Source: Flaccisagitta enflata
Lineage: Eukaryota > Chaetognatha > Sagittoidea > Aphragmophora
Length of the DNA: 64,000 nucleotides
Direction: 5' to 3'
NCBI GenBank assembly: GCA_965153355.1
Contig: OZ231126.1
Location: 14,880,001 to 14,944,000, forward strand
Position 1 is the stretch's first letter. The number at the start of each line of letters is the position of its first letter. The position numbers were made by a program, and so were the translations under genes. This document shows, piece after piece, positions 48,810-61,378 of the stretch. The notes beneath the pieces are model-generated. The model did no database searches, was not told the DNA's origin, and saw only the letters and a program-made list of their open reading frames with translations.

Positions 48810-49997
48810 TTAAATTAATAAATAATAAATTAAAGCTATAAACTAATTCATCATCAAATATGCAATGTACGCGAAATATTGATCATCAAACGTCAAATGT
48901 GAGACCAAGAGGAATGAGAATGAGATCAATTTCTTCCACATTTAAAAGCAAAAATTAAATGTCATGTTTTTTGCTCTCAATTTAAGGAAACAAACAACCG
49001 CAAAATCTTCTCTTCGCTTTTTTGGGGCGATGATGAGAAATCTTAGTTTTTGTTCATTCAGAAATAAATAAATATGCAAGTTAAAAACATTAATCAATAA
49101 GAAAGGAAATGGAAAAATTATGGAAAAATGAAGGTTGATAAAAACATCAAGAGAAGGATTTGAAATGATTAAGAAAAAACGATAGACATAATCGTTATTG
49201 ATATAAGACAAAACAAATCTCGTCAACGAGACAGACATAAGAAAATCAGAGAGAGAATCCATTTATTGCTATGTTTCCCGGCACGAGCCATTCGTATGCG
49301 TAACGACTGGACACACACACAGCACACGCTAGCAAGCGCCACACAGGCTCACATGCGCTAAAGAGGCTCGCTTTAGCTACACGACGACATGCGCGGAAGT
49401 TGACATGCGCCACGCACGCATCCAGATCGGTTACGATCCTGAATTGGCAGAAACGATCGTCACAAACACACACGCGCGAGTGAGATTTCAGAAAAGATAA
49501 CAGATTTAAAGAAGAGTAAGAGAGATGGAAAAAAAAAATAAAAGAAAGAGATGAATGAGGATCGCGAAACAGAGAGCACGCGCACAAGCGCGCGCCTGTG
49601 TCATGGCGATAGATGGTGAGAGAAAAATCAGTGATAAAATCTCATTTATGAGATGGTAGAAATAGTGCACAAGGAGGCAAACGGGTGAGGTTAGCGGGAG
49701 AACTTTTCTTTTGTTTTATGATGAAACATCGAGTTTAAATCAAATACTATATGATATATCAAGGATCACTACGGTGGTTAAAATCAAAGAGTTTGCGAAA
49801 TGTTGGATAGATAGCTTGATAGGTAATGAATCCATCATTCTACTGACAATTGGGCCTTTCGCGAAAAACGAGGGGCTCAAATTCATCAGTGGAATTGATG
49901 GTTGTTTAAGGAATAAGAGGATATAGCTTATTTCTTTGTTGTTTTTTTGCATAGGGCACAGTGAACACTCGTCCGTGCGCGAGACCAGCAACCACCC

Positions 49998-50043
<46 letters not shown>

Positions 50044-51128
50044 GGTCTGCGCATGGAACACGAGTGAAAGAGAGTATGAATGATAAAGCCAACAAATACA
50101 AGTTCTCGACAAGAAAAAGAAATACAAAGAGAGCACAAAGACCATCACCAAGAAAGGACAAAGACATTGCATGAATGACAAAACAAACACGAGAAACAAA
50201 GAAGAACAAGATTCCATAAGATATGGAAACATGATATTGATTAATGAAGGCGATTTGACAGCACATGGTTAAAAAAAAAAAGAATATTGATAGTTTGGAA
50301 GATGAGATGGGTTTCTTTTTATAATAAATTCCCTCCATTGGAAGAAAGAATGGAAGAACAAGTTCAGGTTCAAGTTCAAGTTCAAGTCAACCGGAAAAGA
50401 AAAGCCAGTGGCTTGTGGTCCCGGTGCATTCCGTCATTCGTCTGCATTCGTGCATAACCATGACATCATATAACATTCCAAAGTGTATCCAGTCATTTGG
50501 TATTCTTTACCAAAAACAAAAAGGGTGAAAAAGAGACTCACCATACTCTCACTTGGTATCAACTTTACCAAGTAACCAGCCAAAAACATCACTCACAAGA
50601 ACAAGAAATTTTTTTAACACATTTTGTTCTGTTTTTCAAAAATGCAAATGAGAGAATCTGTTATAATCTGATATGAAAATGGAATCACGGCCGTCTTTGA
50701 AAAAACTCAAAATTCGAATGCCATTCAAAGAAAAATTATGTTGTAAAAAAAAAACATCAATTACACTCAACTTTATAATTGATTTCGAATGGGATTCGAT
50801 CCTGGTTTGATTAACGGCACTATGGACATATGAATGTGGAATATTTTTTGCGTATGTTATAGATAAAATGAATAATAGATTTTTTTTCTTAGAATATGAA
50901 TTTATGTAACAGTATGGGTTTTTTTTCAACTGCAACTGAAATCGAAATGCGTATGAAATGTGTATGGGAATGATGGTATTAGTAATAATGATGTTCAAAA
51001 AACCTTGCGTTTGAAAAGATCAAGTTATAACGTTGTTGTTTTTTTTTTCAAAGAGAAACGTAATTAAATTCAGCATTTAACATATAGGTAATTTCTTAAA
51101 CTTTTTTGTTCGTAGTTGAAATGGCATT
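48810..51128. other. Region downstream of the Scratch gene
   Basis: Probably contains the 3' untranslated region (minus strand). It includes a (GA)n tract at 49999-50040 and a GC-richer patch at 49290-49480. No other gene could be recognised; the open frame at 49711-49926 has mixed composition but no known motif. Confidence 0.4.
49262..49267 (-). terminator. Possible poly(A) signal for the Scratch gene
   Basis: This is the first AATAAA on the minus strand downstream of the stop codon that I found, followed by a GT-containing stretch. It would give a 3' untranslated region of about 1.9 kb. Confidence 0.25.
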
Positions 51129-53506
51129 TCAATGTGCTTGCAACGCCATTCTGTGATCACCTTCGACCATCGCTGATGCGACATTCGTCCCTAAAGGCGA
51201 GGATGGAGGCGTCGACATCGACAGCAATGTAGACGTCAATGTCGACGTCAATGTCGACGATGATGTTGAGGAAGCAGTTGAGGAAGCTGCGGCGACACAA
51301 GCCGGAGAAGACTCGTAATGTTTCGTCAAGTACGCTTCGTTCGTAAATAGTTTCGAGCATGCTGCGCAACTGTGATGAGTAGAGGTCTTCTGTGGCGATG
51401 ATGCTGCGGCGGTTGAAGCGGCCACCGTTGTTGCTGTAGCGGCTGCGGCGCTCGCCCCCGTTGTAGAAGTAGCAGCGGCCGCGGCCGCGCCCGCCGTCCC
51501 CGCGTGCGTTTGCATGTGGGCGCGTAGATTGGATCTGTCTGCGAACGCCTTGCCGCAGTGGGCGCAGCCGTAAGGCTTCTCCCCAGTGTGAGATCTCAAA
51601 TGCCCTTGCAGCAACCAAGGACGAGAGAACGCTTTGCCGCAAACGTCGCATTTGTGGCTGAGATTGTGGGTGAGGAGATGCATGGACAACGCCGGCATCG
51701 AGACGTACACTTTGTCGCAATGCGGACACTTCTTGGCGCCATCCGAGTCCAAGTCGCGATGAGTTTGTTTGTGGCGCGACAAATTGGAGGACGTGGCGTA
51801 GCTTTTGCCACATTCGTTGCAAGAGTATCTTTGTTGTTGGCGTTTGGGAGATGGGGGCGTATTTTCGCCCTCGGCGCCCGTGGCAGCGGCGCCGATTTCG
51901 GCGAGACTATCATCACCGGCTGAAGGCAGAGCGCCGGTTGTGTCAGCGTCGATGTCGTTGTTATTGTTTTCGCTTCGCTTCCTCTTTTTCGATCTTCCGT
52001 CAGCCACCAGGAAAGACTCATAAGTATATTTGACGGTGACGCCCACGGTTGGGACACCGACCCGGGATGCCGCTGTCGCTGATCCTGCTGTAGACGCTGA
52101 CGCCGCCGCAGCAGCAGCAGCAACATCCGAGTACCCGGCGCCTTGGCCGTTATTTTTACTTGGAGTCTTTTCGGGGTGTGATGGCGAAGGCGGGAGTGAA
52201 TCGAAAGAGGAAGACGAAGGCGGAGAAGGTGGCAAATATGGATGATGATGATGATCGTGCAAGTCATCTTCACCTTCATGGTCTTCAACGATCATCATAG
52301 GAGACTCTTCCAGAGCGGCTCTTTGATGAAGATGATGATAAGGTTGATATGGGGGAAGCTGTTGAGGGTGATGTTGTCGCTGTTGAAAGTGAGTGAGAAT
52401 GTCGTCGCGGCTGCTGCCAGTGGCTGCCGCCGCGAATTTTAAAGTCAGAGGCGTCACGACGCTCGCATGCTGTGGACGTGGTTGTTGTTGATGTTGTGGG
52501 TGGTGCTGTGGTTGTTGCAAAATGATATGCATTCTGCCTTCAAAGTCTTTTTTGGGAGTAGAAGTCGCCAAAGGAGTCGGCAGCAATGAACGACCACCGA
52601 CTTGATGCTGCGCCGGCAGCAAGGATCGACCGCCGGAGGATGGTTGCTGCGCCGGTAGTAAAGGTCGTTTAGGCGGTGTGGCAGCCGCCATTTCCGGCAC
52701 CGTGGAAGCCAACGCCGGAAGACGTGGAATCAGGCGATATGGTTGCTGTTGCTGCTGATGTTGCTGTTGAGGCGGAATGAGGTGATGAAGTTGCCGCTGT
52801 TGTTGCTGCAACTTTTGATGAAGATGAAGTTGATGATGCAGTTGCAGCGGATGCGATCTGACGCTTTCTTCGGTCTTGAATCTGTCGTCGACGGAGAGAG
52901 GAACTTTGACCTCTTTTTGAACGCCGCCAACGACGTTGCTGTCCAAACTGCCAACATCATCGTCGGTCTTGACTTCCACAGTTTCGTCAACGACGACGTT
53001 CATCCCAACGTCGGCGACGATCTTCAACTCCTCGTCTCCTCCTTGGACGACAGCTGCGGCAGCGACGCCATCTGGAACAAAGCCGCGAGACGACGCGGAA
53101 TCAAGCGGCAGCGCCGCGATAGCGTTGGTGGATGCCAGCGCCGGATCGACTTTGACCATCGGAGGTTTGACGTCATCGTCGTTGTTGCTGTCCGACGATG
53201 ACGCCGATGATGAAGGCGACGGCGTCCGCGGTGAAGCGGCGGACGCGTTGGGGATCATGTCGATGACGCCGCTTCGAAGAGCGCTGAGAGCGCCCAACGG
53301 CGACATCGTCATGGCGACGGAAGGAACGGCGCGTGGAGACGGCGAAAGACGCCGTGGTGACGCCAGAGATGGTGATGATGGCGCCGCCGGTGGTGGCACA
53401 TGATGGCGCCGTTGGATGGGCGGCGTGGCGGCGCCAGTGGGAGCCGCCGCCGCGACAGTGGCCGCAGCTTCGGCCGCGCAACGCGGCGAGAAAGCCTCGA
53501 TGGCGC
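51129..53506 (-). CDS. scrt: Scratch-family zinc-finger repressor, exon 2
   Basis: The exon follows TCTTTTCCAG (acceptor) and continues exon 1 in phase 1, completing a glycine codon before AIEAFSPRC; it ends with TGA at 51131-51129. Residues 277 to about 760 are low-complexity (Ala, Ser, Pro, then Gln/His-rich). The Scratch box [18 protein letters not shown] sits near residue 765. Finger 1 ([20 protein letters not shown]) begins near 833; fingers 2 ([17 protein letters not shown]), 3 ([17 protein letters not shown]) and 4 ([17 protein letters not shown]) follow. About 43 Ala/Thr/Ser-rich residues separate finger 4 from finger 5 ([18 protein letters not shown], a C2HC finger, about 986-1008). 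Known members are neural transcriptional repressors binding E-box-type sites. The symbol reflects family membership; with several paralogues possible it is not a strict orthology claim. Confidence 0.93.
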
Positions 53507-53795
53507 CTGGAAAAGAGAAGAAAGATATTGATTTATATGGGAAAATGTTTTTAAAAATGTTTGGTACCATAGATCTTACAAAAAAGCATTTGAGAGCAGT
53601 AGTAACTGCGCAATTCGTCTTGAAGGAAAAATCAATGTCCTACTCCGGATATGTTCATTTTAGCTTTGCTTTTTTTCTGTGCCTCTGTTTCTCTCTCTTT
53701 CTCCTTTCCTTTCCTTTCCTTTCTATTTCATGTCACATGCCAGAAACGCAACGGTGCCCACCAGATTATGCTAATAGAAAGAGACGGAGGAGAAG

Positions 53796-53845
<50 letters not shown>

Positions 53846-53921
53846 AGCCAGGTATTCCAGACGCAGATGTCAATGACAGGCAACAAGGAAAGGGAACAGA
53901 GAAAAAAAAACGTAAATTGAC

Positions 53922-53923
<2 letters not shown>

Positions 53924-54004
<81 letters not shown>

Positions 54005-54006
54005 AA
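53924..54006. repeat. (GAAA)n microsatellite in Scratch intron
   Basis: About 20 uninterrupted GAAA units. Confidence 0.95.
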
Positions 54007-54455
54007 AAGATTTAAAAAAAAATGAGATCGATAACAGTCAAGCTTAACCACTAAAAATGGAGAAATTATAGCTAACATTGAAAAAGAGAGGAAAGAAAAA
54101 TCAATAATTCAACGTTGAAAAATATGCAAATAGAGCCGAGGTGGATGAACGGCGACCTCAGTGACGGTGAAAATGAGAGAGAGAGAGAGAGAGAGAAAGT
54201 GAAAGCGCCATCGTTTTGATATGGCAAAAAAATAATATAATGACGCAGAGGCGCTGAAGCAACAGTTGAATATTGGGAAGAGGAGAACAAAAAAGGTGAA
54301 AGGAAGGAGGAGGAGGAGAAACACGTAACTAGGAGGAAGAGGAGGAGGAGGAAGGGAAAGAGATTGGAAAATGAGAGAAGAAGCAGAAAAAAGAAGAGGA
54401 GGACAGGTGGAGGAGGAGGTAAATGGAAATGGAATTGGGTCTAAATTTGAAACAC

Positions 54456-54458
<3 letters not shown>

Positions 54459-54554
<96 letters not shown>

Positions 54555-54625
54555 AAAAGGAGAGAGACAGAGACAGAGGCAGAGATGGAGGCAGACAGAA
54601 AGACAGACAGAAACAGTACCATACA
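54459..54625. repeat. (GA)n / (CAGA)n microsatellite in Scratch intron
   Basis: (GA)n followed by GACAGAGA-type degenerate units and a short (GACA)n. Confidence 0.95.
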
Positions 54626-54921
54626 GACAGAATTTTAGCAAGAGTCGCTGAGAGAGCAATCATAGATCCAAGATCAAGGGAACAAGAAGCAAAGAAACAG
54701 GCATACTGTTGCTGACACAACGGTTAGACTACATAGGGATAGATAAAAAGATACACACTAAAGAACGGTCAAAATCGATTAAGAGAATGACAGTTAAAAA
54801 AGAACATGCATGAACACACGTACAGACACGCACGCAGTTGGATGAGGACCGCACGCAATCATGAGCAGGATTGGCATGCAAACTGGGGAATGAAGACTGG
54901 ATGATGACTAAGCGCAGTTCC

Positions 54922-54925
<4 letters not shown>

Positions 54926-55011
<86 letters not shown>
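54926..55011. repeat. (GA)n microsatellite in Scratch intron
   Basis: Uninterrupted (GA)n of about 86 bp. Confidence 0.95.
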
Positions 55012-55014
<3 letters not shown>

Positions 55015-55392
55015 TCAATGAAGGAAACCTCCCCGGAATGCAATATGCGCCAAGGAGGAACCAAATAAAAAAAAGAGAAAGGGGCTTTCGCAGCTTCGGC
55101 CAAATTTGGATGAGCTGACTCATGCTTTTACTCTCTTTTTTTAAGGGACAGGGTAGAAATGGGAGACGGTTTGAAAGGAAGGAGGGACTGGGAGTACAAG
55201 ACTGGGGAATTTCAACTGATTAGAGAAAGGGTTGAAAGACAAAGGAGATTCATAAAGATTAGATGAAACTAGATTGAAAAAAACAGTCATTGAACATTTT
55301 TGCAGACAAGAACCTTCAATAAACAACGGAACCTTAAAATGCAACGAAATAAAAGAAATATAAACAAAAACGGGGTTTTGCATTTCACTCAC

Positions 55393-56218
55393 CATTACTG
55401 ATCCTGATGTTGAAAGTTCCGCTGACAAGCGATGGAGTTGCTGCTGTTGCTGCTGTTGCTGATGTAGCTGCTGTTGCTGATGTAGCTGCTGTTGCCGATG
55501 TCGGCGGTTTGTTGTCGGGAATCGCCGAAGTTTGCGCCATTGAGGAAGATGGCGCCGGATTTGAGGACGTGGTTGACACCGCAGAGGAAGACGACGTCGG
55601 ATCCGATGAAGACGTCTTCCTCTCTTCCAACGCCGCTTTTTCCTTCAACGCGTTGAATTTGCGTTGAAGCGGCGCCAAGTTGGCGAGAATGGAGGCGCCT
55701 TCGAGTTCGAACGGCGTCAAATTGTGATACGCGGCGCCGGAAATCGAAAGAGTATTCATGACGTCATCCTCCTCCTCTTCCTCCTCCTCGTCGGCGACTT
55801 CCGATCGTGGCGACGACGAGTTGGAAGATGCGGCGTCGTAGGAATTGTCCATCATCATGGAGGAATTCGACGAGGAAGTCGAGGACGACGTTTCCGACCA
55901 GCCGTTGCAGGAAGAGACTTCTTCGCCTTCTTCATCTGGCGAGGTGCCGACGTCGTAGTTGGCGTCAGGAAGAGCGCCGCCTCCGAACGCCGCCTCCTCT
56001 AGTTGAGGCCGTCTTCGAGAGGCGTCGCCGCTAAAAACGACGCCGTTGCTGACGCTGCTGACGCCGTTGCTGACGCCGCTGCCATTGACACCGTTATTGC
56101 CGCTGCTGAGGTCGGCGTCGAGGCGATGAGGAGAAGGAAAATGATGTTGATGATGATGATGACCCCATGAAGGCAAAGCCTTCTTCGCCTTGGCGCCGAC
56201 CAGAAAAGCTCGCGGCAT
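55393..56218 (-). CDS. scrt: Scratch-family zinc-finger repressor, exon 1 (start codon)
   Basis: The ATG at 56218 opens MPRAFLVGAKAKKALPSWG, a SNAG-type repression motif as found at the N-terminus of Snail/Scratch/Gfi proteins (classically MPRSFLVK). This fixes the start, because SNAG must be N-terminal. The rest (275 full codons) is a His stretch near residues 21-28, Gly/Ser/Asn repeats, an acidic Glu/Asp run near residues 148-157, and Ser/Thr/Ala-rich repeats with (ATSATA)-type units near residues 245-262. The exon ends in phase 1 at GTGAGT. Exon 1 plus exon 2 total 3204 nt, an exact multiple of three, predicting 1067 residues. Confidence 0.92.
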
Positions 56219-56818
56219 TTTGACTGTTCCTTTATAGGAGATCCACTATCTCCTCCTCCTCCTCCTCCTCCCCTTTCTTAAGGATTCGTCACCGGCGTCT
56301 TCGAGTGAAACCCATAGTCATGGAGAATGTTTGTGTCTAGTGAAACGTGAATTGATATATTATTTCCGAGCGAAAGATACGTTTTGAGAGAGCAACGCGA
56401 GATCGGAGGGTCAGCTTTTGTGTTTTGTTTTTTTTTTTTTTTTTTTTTTTTTGGTTATAGCGGAGTAGTTTTTTTGGTTTTAGGGGATTTGTTCCACGCG
56501 TAATGAGAGAAAATGGTATTTTTAGTCTTTTTTTTTTCTTAAGGCTCAAAATGCGAAGGTTTGGAAATTTATAAACGCCGTTTTATTACGTTATGGTTAT
56601 TCTTAATTCTTTATTTGGAGTAGTCGTTTGTTAATCATTTAGCGAAAAAAAGGAGATAAGGCGGTAGAAGGAAATAAACAGCCAAGAAGCGGCGATCGCG
56701 GATGAAAAAAAAATCAGAAAATTGTCGCGATGATTTTATGTGTCATCGAGAGGATGTTTGTGTCTCTCTCGCTGTGGTTCTGAAGGTTGGGTTGTGTCAC
56801 CGCACCGCTAGCGCTGCT

Positions 56819-56827
56819 CCTTTTATA
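56819..56827 (-). promoter_or_regulatory. Possible TATA box of the Scratch gene
   Basis: TATAAAAGG on the minus strand, about 600 bp upstream of the start codon and followed by GC-richer sequence. A second TATAAAGG lies only about 10 bp before the ATG and is too close to serve as promoter. Confidence 0.25.
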
Positions 56828-56955
56828 CGGAACAAGAGGGGAAATAGGGAAGAGGAAGAAGATCGGTGGCAGAAGGGCTGGGACAATGGAGAATTGAGGG
56901 GGGCCGACGAGAGAGAGATGGCACGGGCCGAAAAGAAAAGAAGAGGATGAGAGAA

Positions 56956-56994
<39 letters not shown>

Positions 56995-57341
56995 TTCTGT
57001 TGCGGAGTTTTTCTCGGTCGTGTTGAAAGAGAGTTTGTGTGTGTTTTCCTGTTTTATAATTTCTTTATTTTTTTGTCTATTTGGAAGGCCTTTGGCATAG
57101 ATTCGCGGGGCCGAAAAAACAGAAAAGAAATGAATAAAATGAATAAGAAACGAAAGAAAAGATGGATAAAAGGGAAAGGAGAGGAGAGAGAAATGGAGGC
57201 AAGCAGGCCGAAAGGGAAGCAAGCAAGCAAGCAAGGAAAAAAGAGGAAAGAAGCTTTGAACAGAAAGAAACAAACAAAGAAACCAAATAGAAAGAAACAA
57301 AGAAACAAAGAAAGAATGAAATAAAAACCAAATGAAAGAAA

Positions 57342-57349
57342 GAAAAGAA

Positions 57350-57434
<85 letters not shown>

Positions 57435-57547
57435 GGAGAATTTGAGAAAGTCAATTCGATCGCGGAGGTTTTTCTTTCGCATTTTGCGAAAGAAGAGCCA
57501 TGCCAATTATCGATAAACTCTGTGGAGGAAAGGAAAGAAAAAATTAT

Positions 57548-57616
<69 letters not shown>

Positions 57617-57680
57617 AGACAGAGAGAGAGAGACAGGGAGACAGAGAGACAGACACAGAGACAGACACAGACACAGAGAC
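57342..57680. repeat. (GAAA)n then (GA)n/(CAGA)n microsatellites
   Basis: About 23 GAAA units (57342-57434), a 110-bp unique spacer, then (GA)n with CAGG/CAGA variants (57550-57680). Confidence 0.95.
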
Positions 57681-58289
57681 TGAAAGGGGGAAAGGGATAA
57701 GTAGAGAGTAAAACAAAATGGGGTGGTTGGGGTGGATGGGGTTGGATTAAGGGGTCTAATTTAAAGGGGAGGCAGTTGTAATGAAACAACATTTCAGAGG
57801 AAGGCAGCAAGAAAAAACAATTTCGATCGGCGATAAGCTGATAAACAAACATTTGAACGAATGCCACATCAGTTTTAAAAGGATTATGCAAAAAAAAAAA
57901 AAGAGAAAGAAAAGAAAAAAAACACGAGCAGAGTTTGACGTACGTGCAACCTGCTCATGCACTCTGAATCCACTCAATATCCAACATGGTTGGAAGTCAC
58001 AGCCAAACACACAACAAGTGAAACTGTAAGCGTCTTATATCCAGACACATGCTCAAACATCGGCGCGTGCACGCACAGACATTCACACACATTCGCGACC
58101 AGACATTCAGTCAATGTCAAGTCACACTCGCGCTCATAAATCACAAACACACAATCACAATCAAAGATCACGGAAGCAAACAGACGCCCAGTCTACGGTC
58201 TGGCGAGTTCCTCCTCATTCTCGAGTGTCCCCATGGTGCTGCCCATCTGTCCCCCGAAAAAAAAGAAGATCATATGGCCCCGTTTCTAA

Positions 58290-58291
<2 letters not shown>

Positions 58292-58369
<78 letters not shown>
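58292..58369. repeat. (CT)n microsatellite
   Basis: Uninterrupted (CT)n of about 76 bp. Confidence 0.97.
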
Positions 58370-58372
<3 letters not shown>

Positions 58373-58580
58373 TATGAGCCCCTCTTAAAATTGGAACATC
58401 CAGAATGAATAGAATGAAAGAAATGATGGGCGGAAATCATTTTTTGGGTCGCGCAAATCCGTGTCAAAGTAACACAAACACGTTCGCCGTTGATGAGCAC
58501 GTTCCTGTTTTGTGTTGTCAGTGTTGCCACCATAGCTGGTGGTGTCTCCACTGAATATTGGTAACTACACTTCCACGCGT

Positions 58581-59107
58581 AATACAACGTGAAGATTGCA
58601 AAAACCGTAAAAACGGTCAGCACCCCTACCTACAGCTTAGGACAAAGCTTCAACAGGGTCATATGGGGTATCATTCTGTAGCTTGTCACAGTACGATTTA
58701 CGCCACCGGGGCGATTTTTAGTTGCGGACACGCAACTCTATAAGAGGCTTTGTCCGTCCGTCCGTCTGTTGGTTGGTCCGTTGGTGAGCACGAGTCGAAA
58801 AGTGTGAAAATGCGCATTTCCGCTCCTGCCCACCCGTCCGCAACTGATGGCCGTGTATCCGGCCTTGTTTAATTTCACTCACGTTCTTGAAAAATTCTAC
58901 CCCGAACATTGGCGGGGGACACCCCCTTAAAAAGCCAAAAATCCTCCTTTTGGGTGAATATCTCTTGAACGGAAGCGAAATTCAAAATTCGCCTCGGTGG
59001 CGTAAATTGTATTGAGATAACCTATTAAATGATACCACACATGACCATTTGACTATGGCGACATGAGCTGCAAGGGGGGGTGCTATACGTAATCTTCACG
59101 TTGTATT
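58581..59107. mobile_element. Inverted-repeat MITE with AATACAACGTGAAGATT ends
   Basis: AATACAACGTGAAGATT at 58581-58597 is mirrored exactly at 59091-59107. Arms continue for more than 100 bp (ATTTACGCCACCG at about 58697 against CGGTGGCGTAAAT at about 58997). A Helentron-like element is inserted at about 58712. Confidence 0.75.
58715..58869. mobile_element. Helentron-like short element nested in a MITE
   Basis: It starts TTTTTAGTTGCGGACACGCAAC, has TCTATAAGAGGCTTTGTCC and (GTCC)n, and ends CCACCCGTCCGCAACTG..GTGTATCCGGCCTTGTT. At 155 bp it is the shortest copy with both ends. Confidence 0.7.
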
Positions 59108-59393
59108 CAACGTGCGTGTGTATATGCACCTTTTTCATGTCTGTCAGTTTTTCTGCCTGTGAAAAAATAAAAAACAGATACATTTGCTATCTGCTGCACA
59201 TCTTTCTTTAAAGACTTGTCTTTCTCTAGGTCTCTCTCTTTCTCTGTCTTCATGGCTGTCTACCTGTGTAGAGCCGCTCATTTGTTACATAAGTGGGATG
59301 ACAAAAATGAAACTCGTATGGGCCGTAGGAAGGATGTCTTTTTGCCCTCGATACTCGTGCGGGGAGTTCTGTCCGGCTGTTGAAAAAAAAAAT

Positions 59394-59395
<2 letters not shown>

Positions 59396-59486
<91 letters not shown>
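59396..59486. repeat. (CT)n microsatellite
   Basis: Uninterrupted (CT)n of about 90 bp. Confidence 0.97.
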
Positions 59487-59489
<3 letters not shown>

Positions 59490-59602
59490 CACTGCGTATC
59501 AGACGTGACTTCTGGCATAATTTTCTGCTCGATCTCTCGGTTCTGTCGCGCGCGACTATGTTGATCGAGCGAACAAGTCCTTTTTTACCCTTTCAACCAT
59601 TC

Positions 59603-59854
<252 letters not shown>

Positions 59855-59859
59855 TTTCA

Positions 59860-60564
59860 ACAAATTTTTTTCATTTTCCCTTCGTGAATGGAGAATCGCG
59901 TAAAATGGAAACTATGGAACGTGGACAAAAGAGTTGTGGATTTGCGGTTTTCGATCCATAATCGCAGTTCAGCTGTTGCCTCTTTTTTTTTCCTTCTTCT
60001 GATGTTTCCATGTTTGCTTGCTTTTGTGTGTGTGATCGTGTTTAGAGGGGAAGATGGGACTTATCAAAAATTGAACATAACCATAACTAAAGAGATTGTG
60101 AGCAACAATATTTCCATACTGGTCCAAAAAAGTGAACTTCATCAAGTAGTTACCTTGTTAATTGTTTAGATTTTTTTTTTTTTTTTTTTTTGAACACTGA
60201 AATCGGATAATCCATTGATTATTGATAACAACAGTGTGGCCATTATTTGTGGCCAACATGACATAAGAAATTTCCACTGTTGTTTGCATTTATTAATTCA
60301 TTCATTTGATCATGGACAACGACTTGTCTCTTGACCAAAACGTGATAACAGAAGGCAATATATGTACAACCTTGTTAGCGCCATCAGTTATGGCCCCACG
60401 GCAATGGTCATCATAAAATCCTACTAGACCAGGTCCTTCTAGCCTAAAGGGGCGATCGAAGATTACAGCCAATGGCAAGAAGAGGCAACAGGCATCAGAG
60501 GGATGAGCAGATGGAGTGGCAATAAAACACCAGATTGTATTGGACATTCATGGACCAGAAGATA
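59860..60564. other. Spacer, nothing recognised
   Basis: AT-rich, one poly(T) run at 60172-60191. No gene seen. Confidence 0.45.
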
Positions 60565-60752
60565 AACAAGGCCGGATACGCGGCCACCAGTTGCGGACGG
60601 GTGGGCAGGGGCGGAATTGCGCATTTTCCCACTTTTCCACTCAAGCGTGATGGACCAACCAACCAACCGACCGACCAGCCAACCAACCAACCGACCGACG
60701 GATGGACGGACGGACAAAGCCTCTTATAGAGTTGCGTGTCCGCAACTAAAAA
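60565..60752. mobile_element. Helentron-like short element (opposite orientation)
   Basis: It starts AACAAGGCCGGATACGCGGC, contains AGTTGCGGACGGGTGGGCAG and a (GACC)n/(GACG)n tract, and ends GAGTTGCGTGTCCGCAACTAAAAA. Together with 58715-58869 it forms a well-separated inverted pair. Confidence 0.7.
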
Positions 60753-60862
60753 GAAGAAAAAAAAGGTCAGGACGTTACAATCAATCAAGTGACTTCTGAC
60801 TATGTCAGCATGAAAGCTACGTGACGTCTCCCTTCACCAGTCCATCTTTGCCATCTCTTCTC

Positions 60863-61042
<180 letters not shown>

Positions 61043-61098
61043 ATTCTACCCCTGTAATTATGGAATTGGGGTGTTATTAGAGAGTTGTAACGCCATCA

Positions 61099-61100
<2 letters not shown>

Positions 61101-61196
<96 letters not shown>

Positions 61197-61202
61197 GAGA
61201 GA
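61101..61202. repeat. (GA)n and (CAGA)n microsatellite
   Basis: About 70 bp of (GA)n then (CAGA)n, lying in inverse sense to the (CT)n tract 60 bp to its left. Confidence 0.97.
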
Positions 61203-61346
61203 GAAAAAAGTTAGCCAGATAATCAGAACAATAGACCGACAGACAGACAGGCAGACAGACAAGCAGACTTGTAGACAGACTGATGGAGAGACAGGAAGGC
61301 GCATGGGTAGACAGAGAAAGAATGTTAAGGACAAAAAAACATAGAG

Positions 61347-61378
<32 letters not shown>

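Larger units (their letters stand above)
53507..55392 (-). other. Intron of the Scratch gene
   Basis: It has a GTGAGT donor at 55392-55387 and a CAG acceptor at 53509-53507, 1886 bp. It contains (GA)n at 53800-53842, 54459-54535 and 54926-55011, (GAAA)n at 53924-54006 and GA-rich patches; no exon was seen within it. Confidence 0.85.
56219..58290. other. 5' flank of the Scratch gene
   Basis: No other gene seen. It includes a poly(T) run at 56427-56452, (GA)n at 56958-56992, (GAAA)n at 57342-57434 and (GA)n/(CAGA)n at 57550-57680. Confidence 0.5.

Noticed and set aside
49246-49587. Minus-strand 113-codon open frame in a GC-richer patch
   Set aside because: No domain, and its start is low-complexity; it could be part of the Scratch 3' untranslated region.
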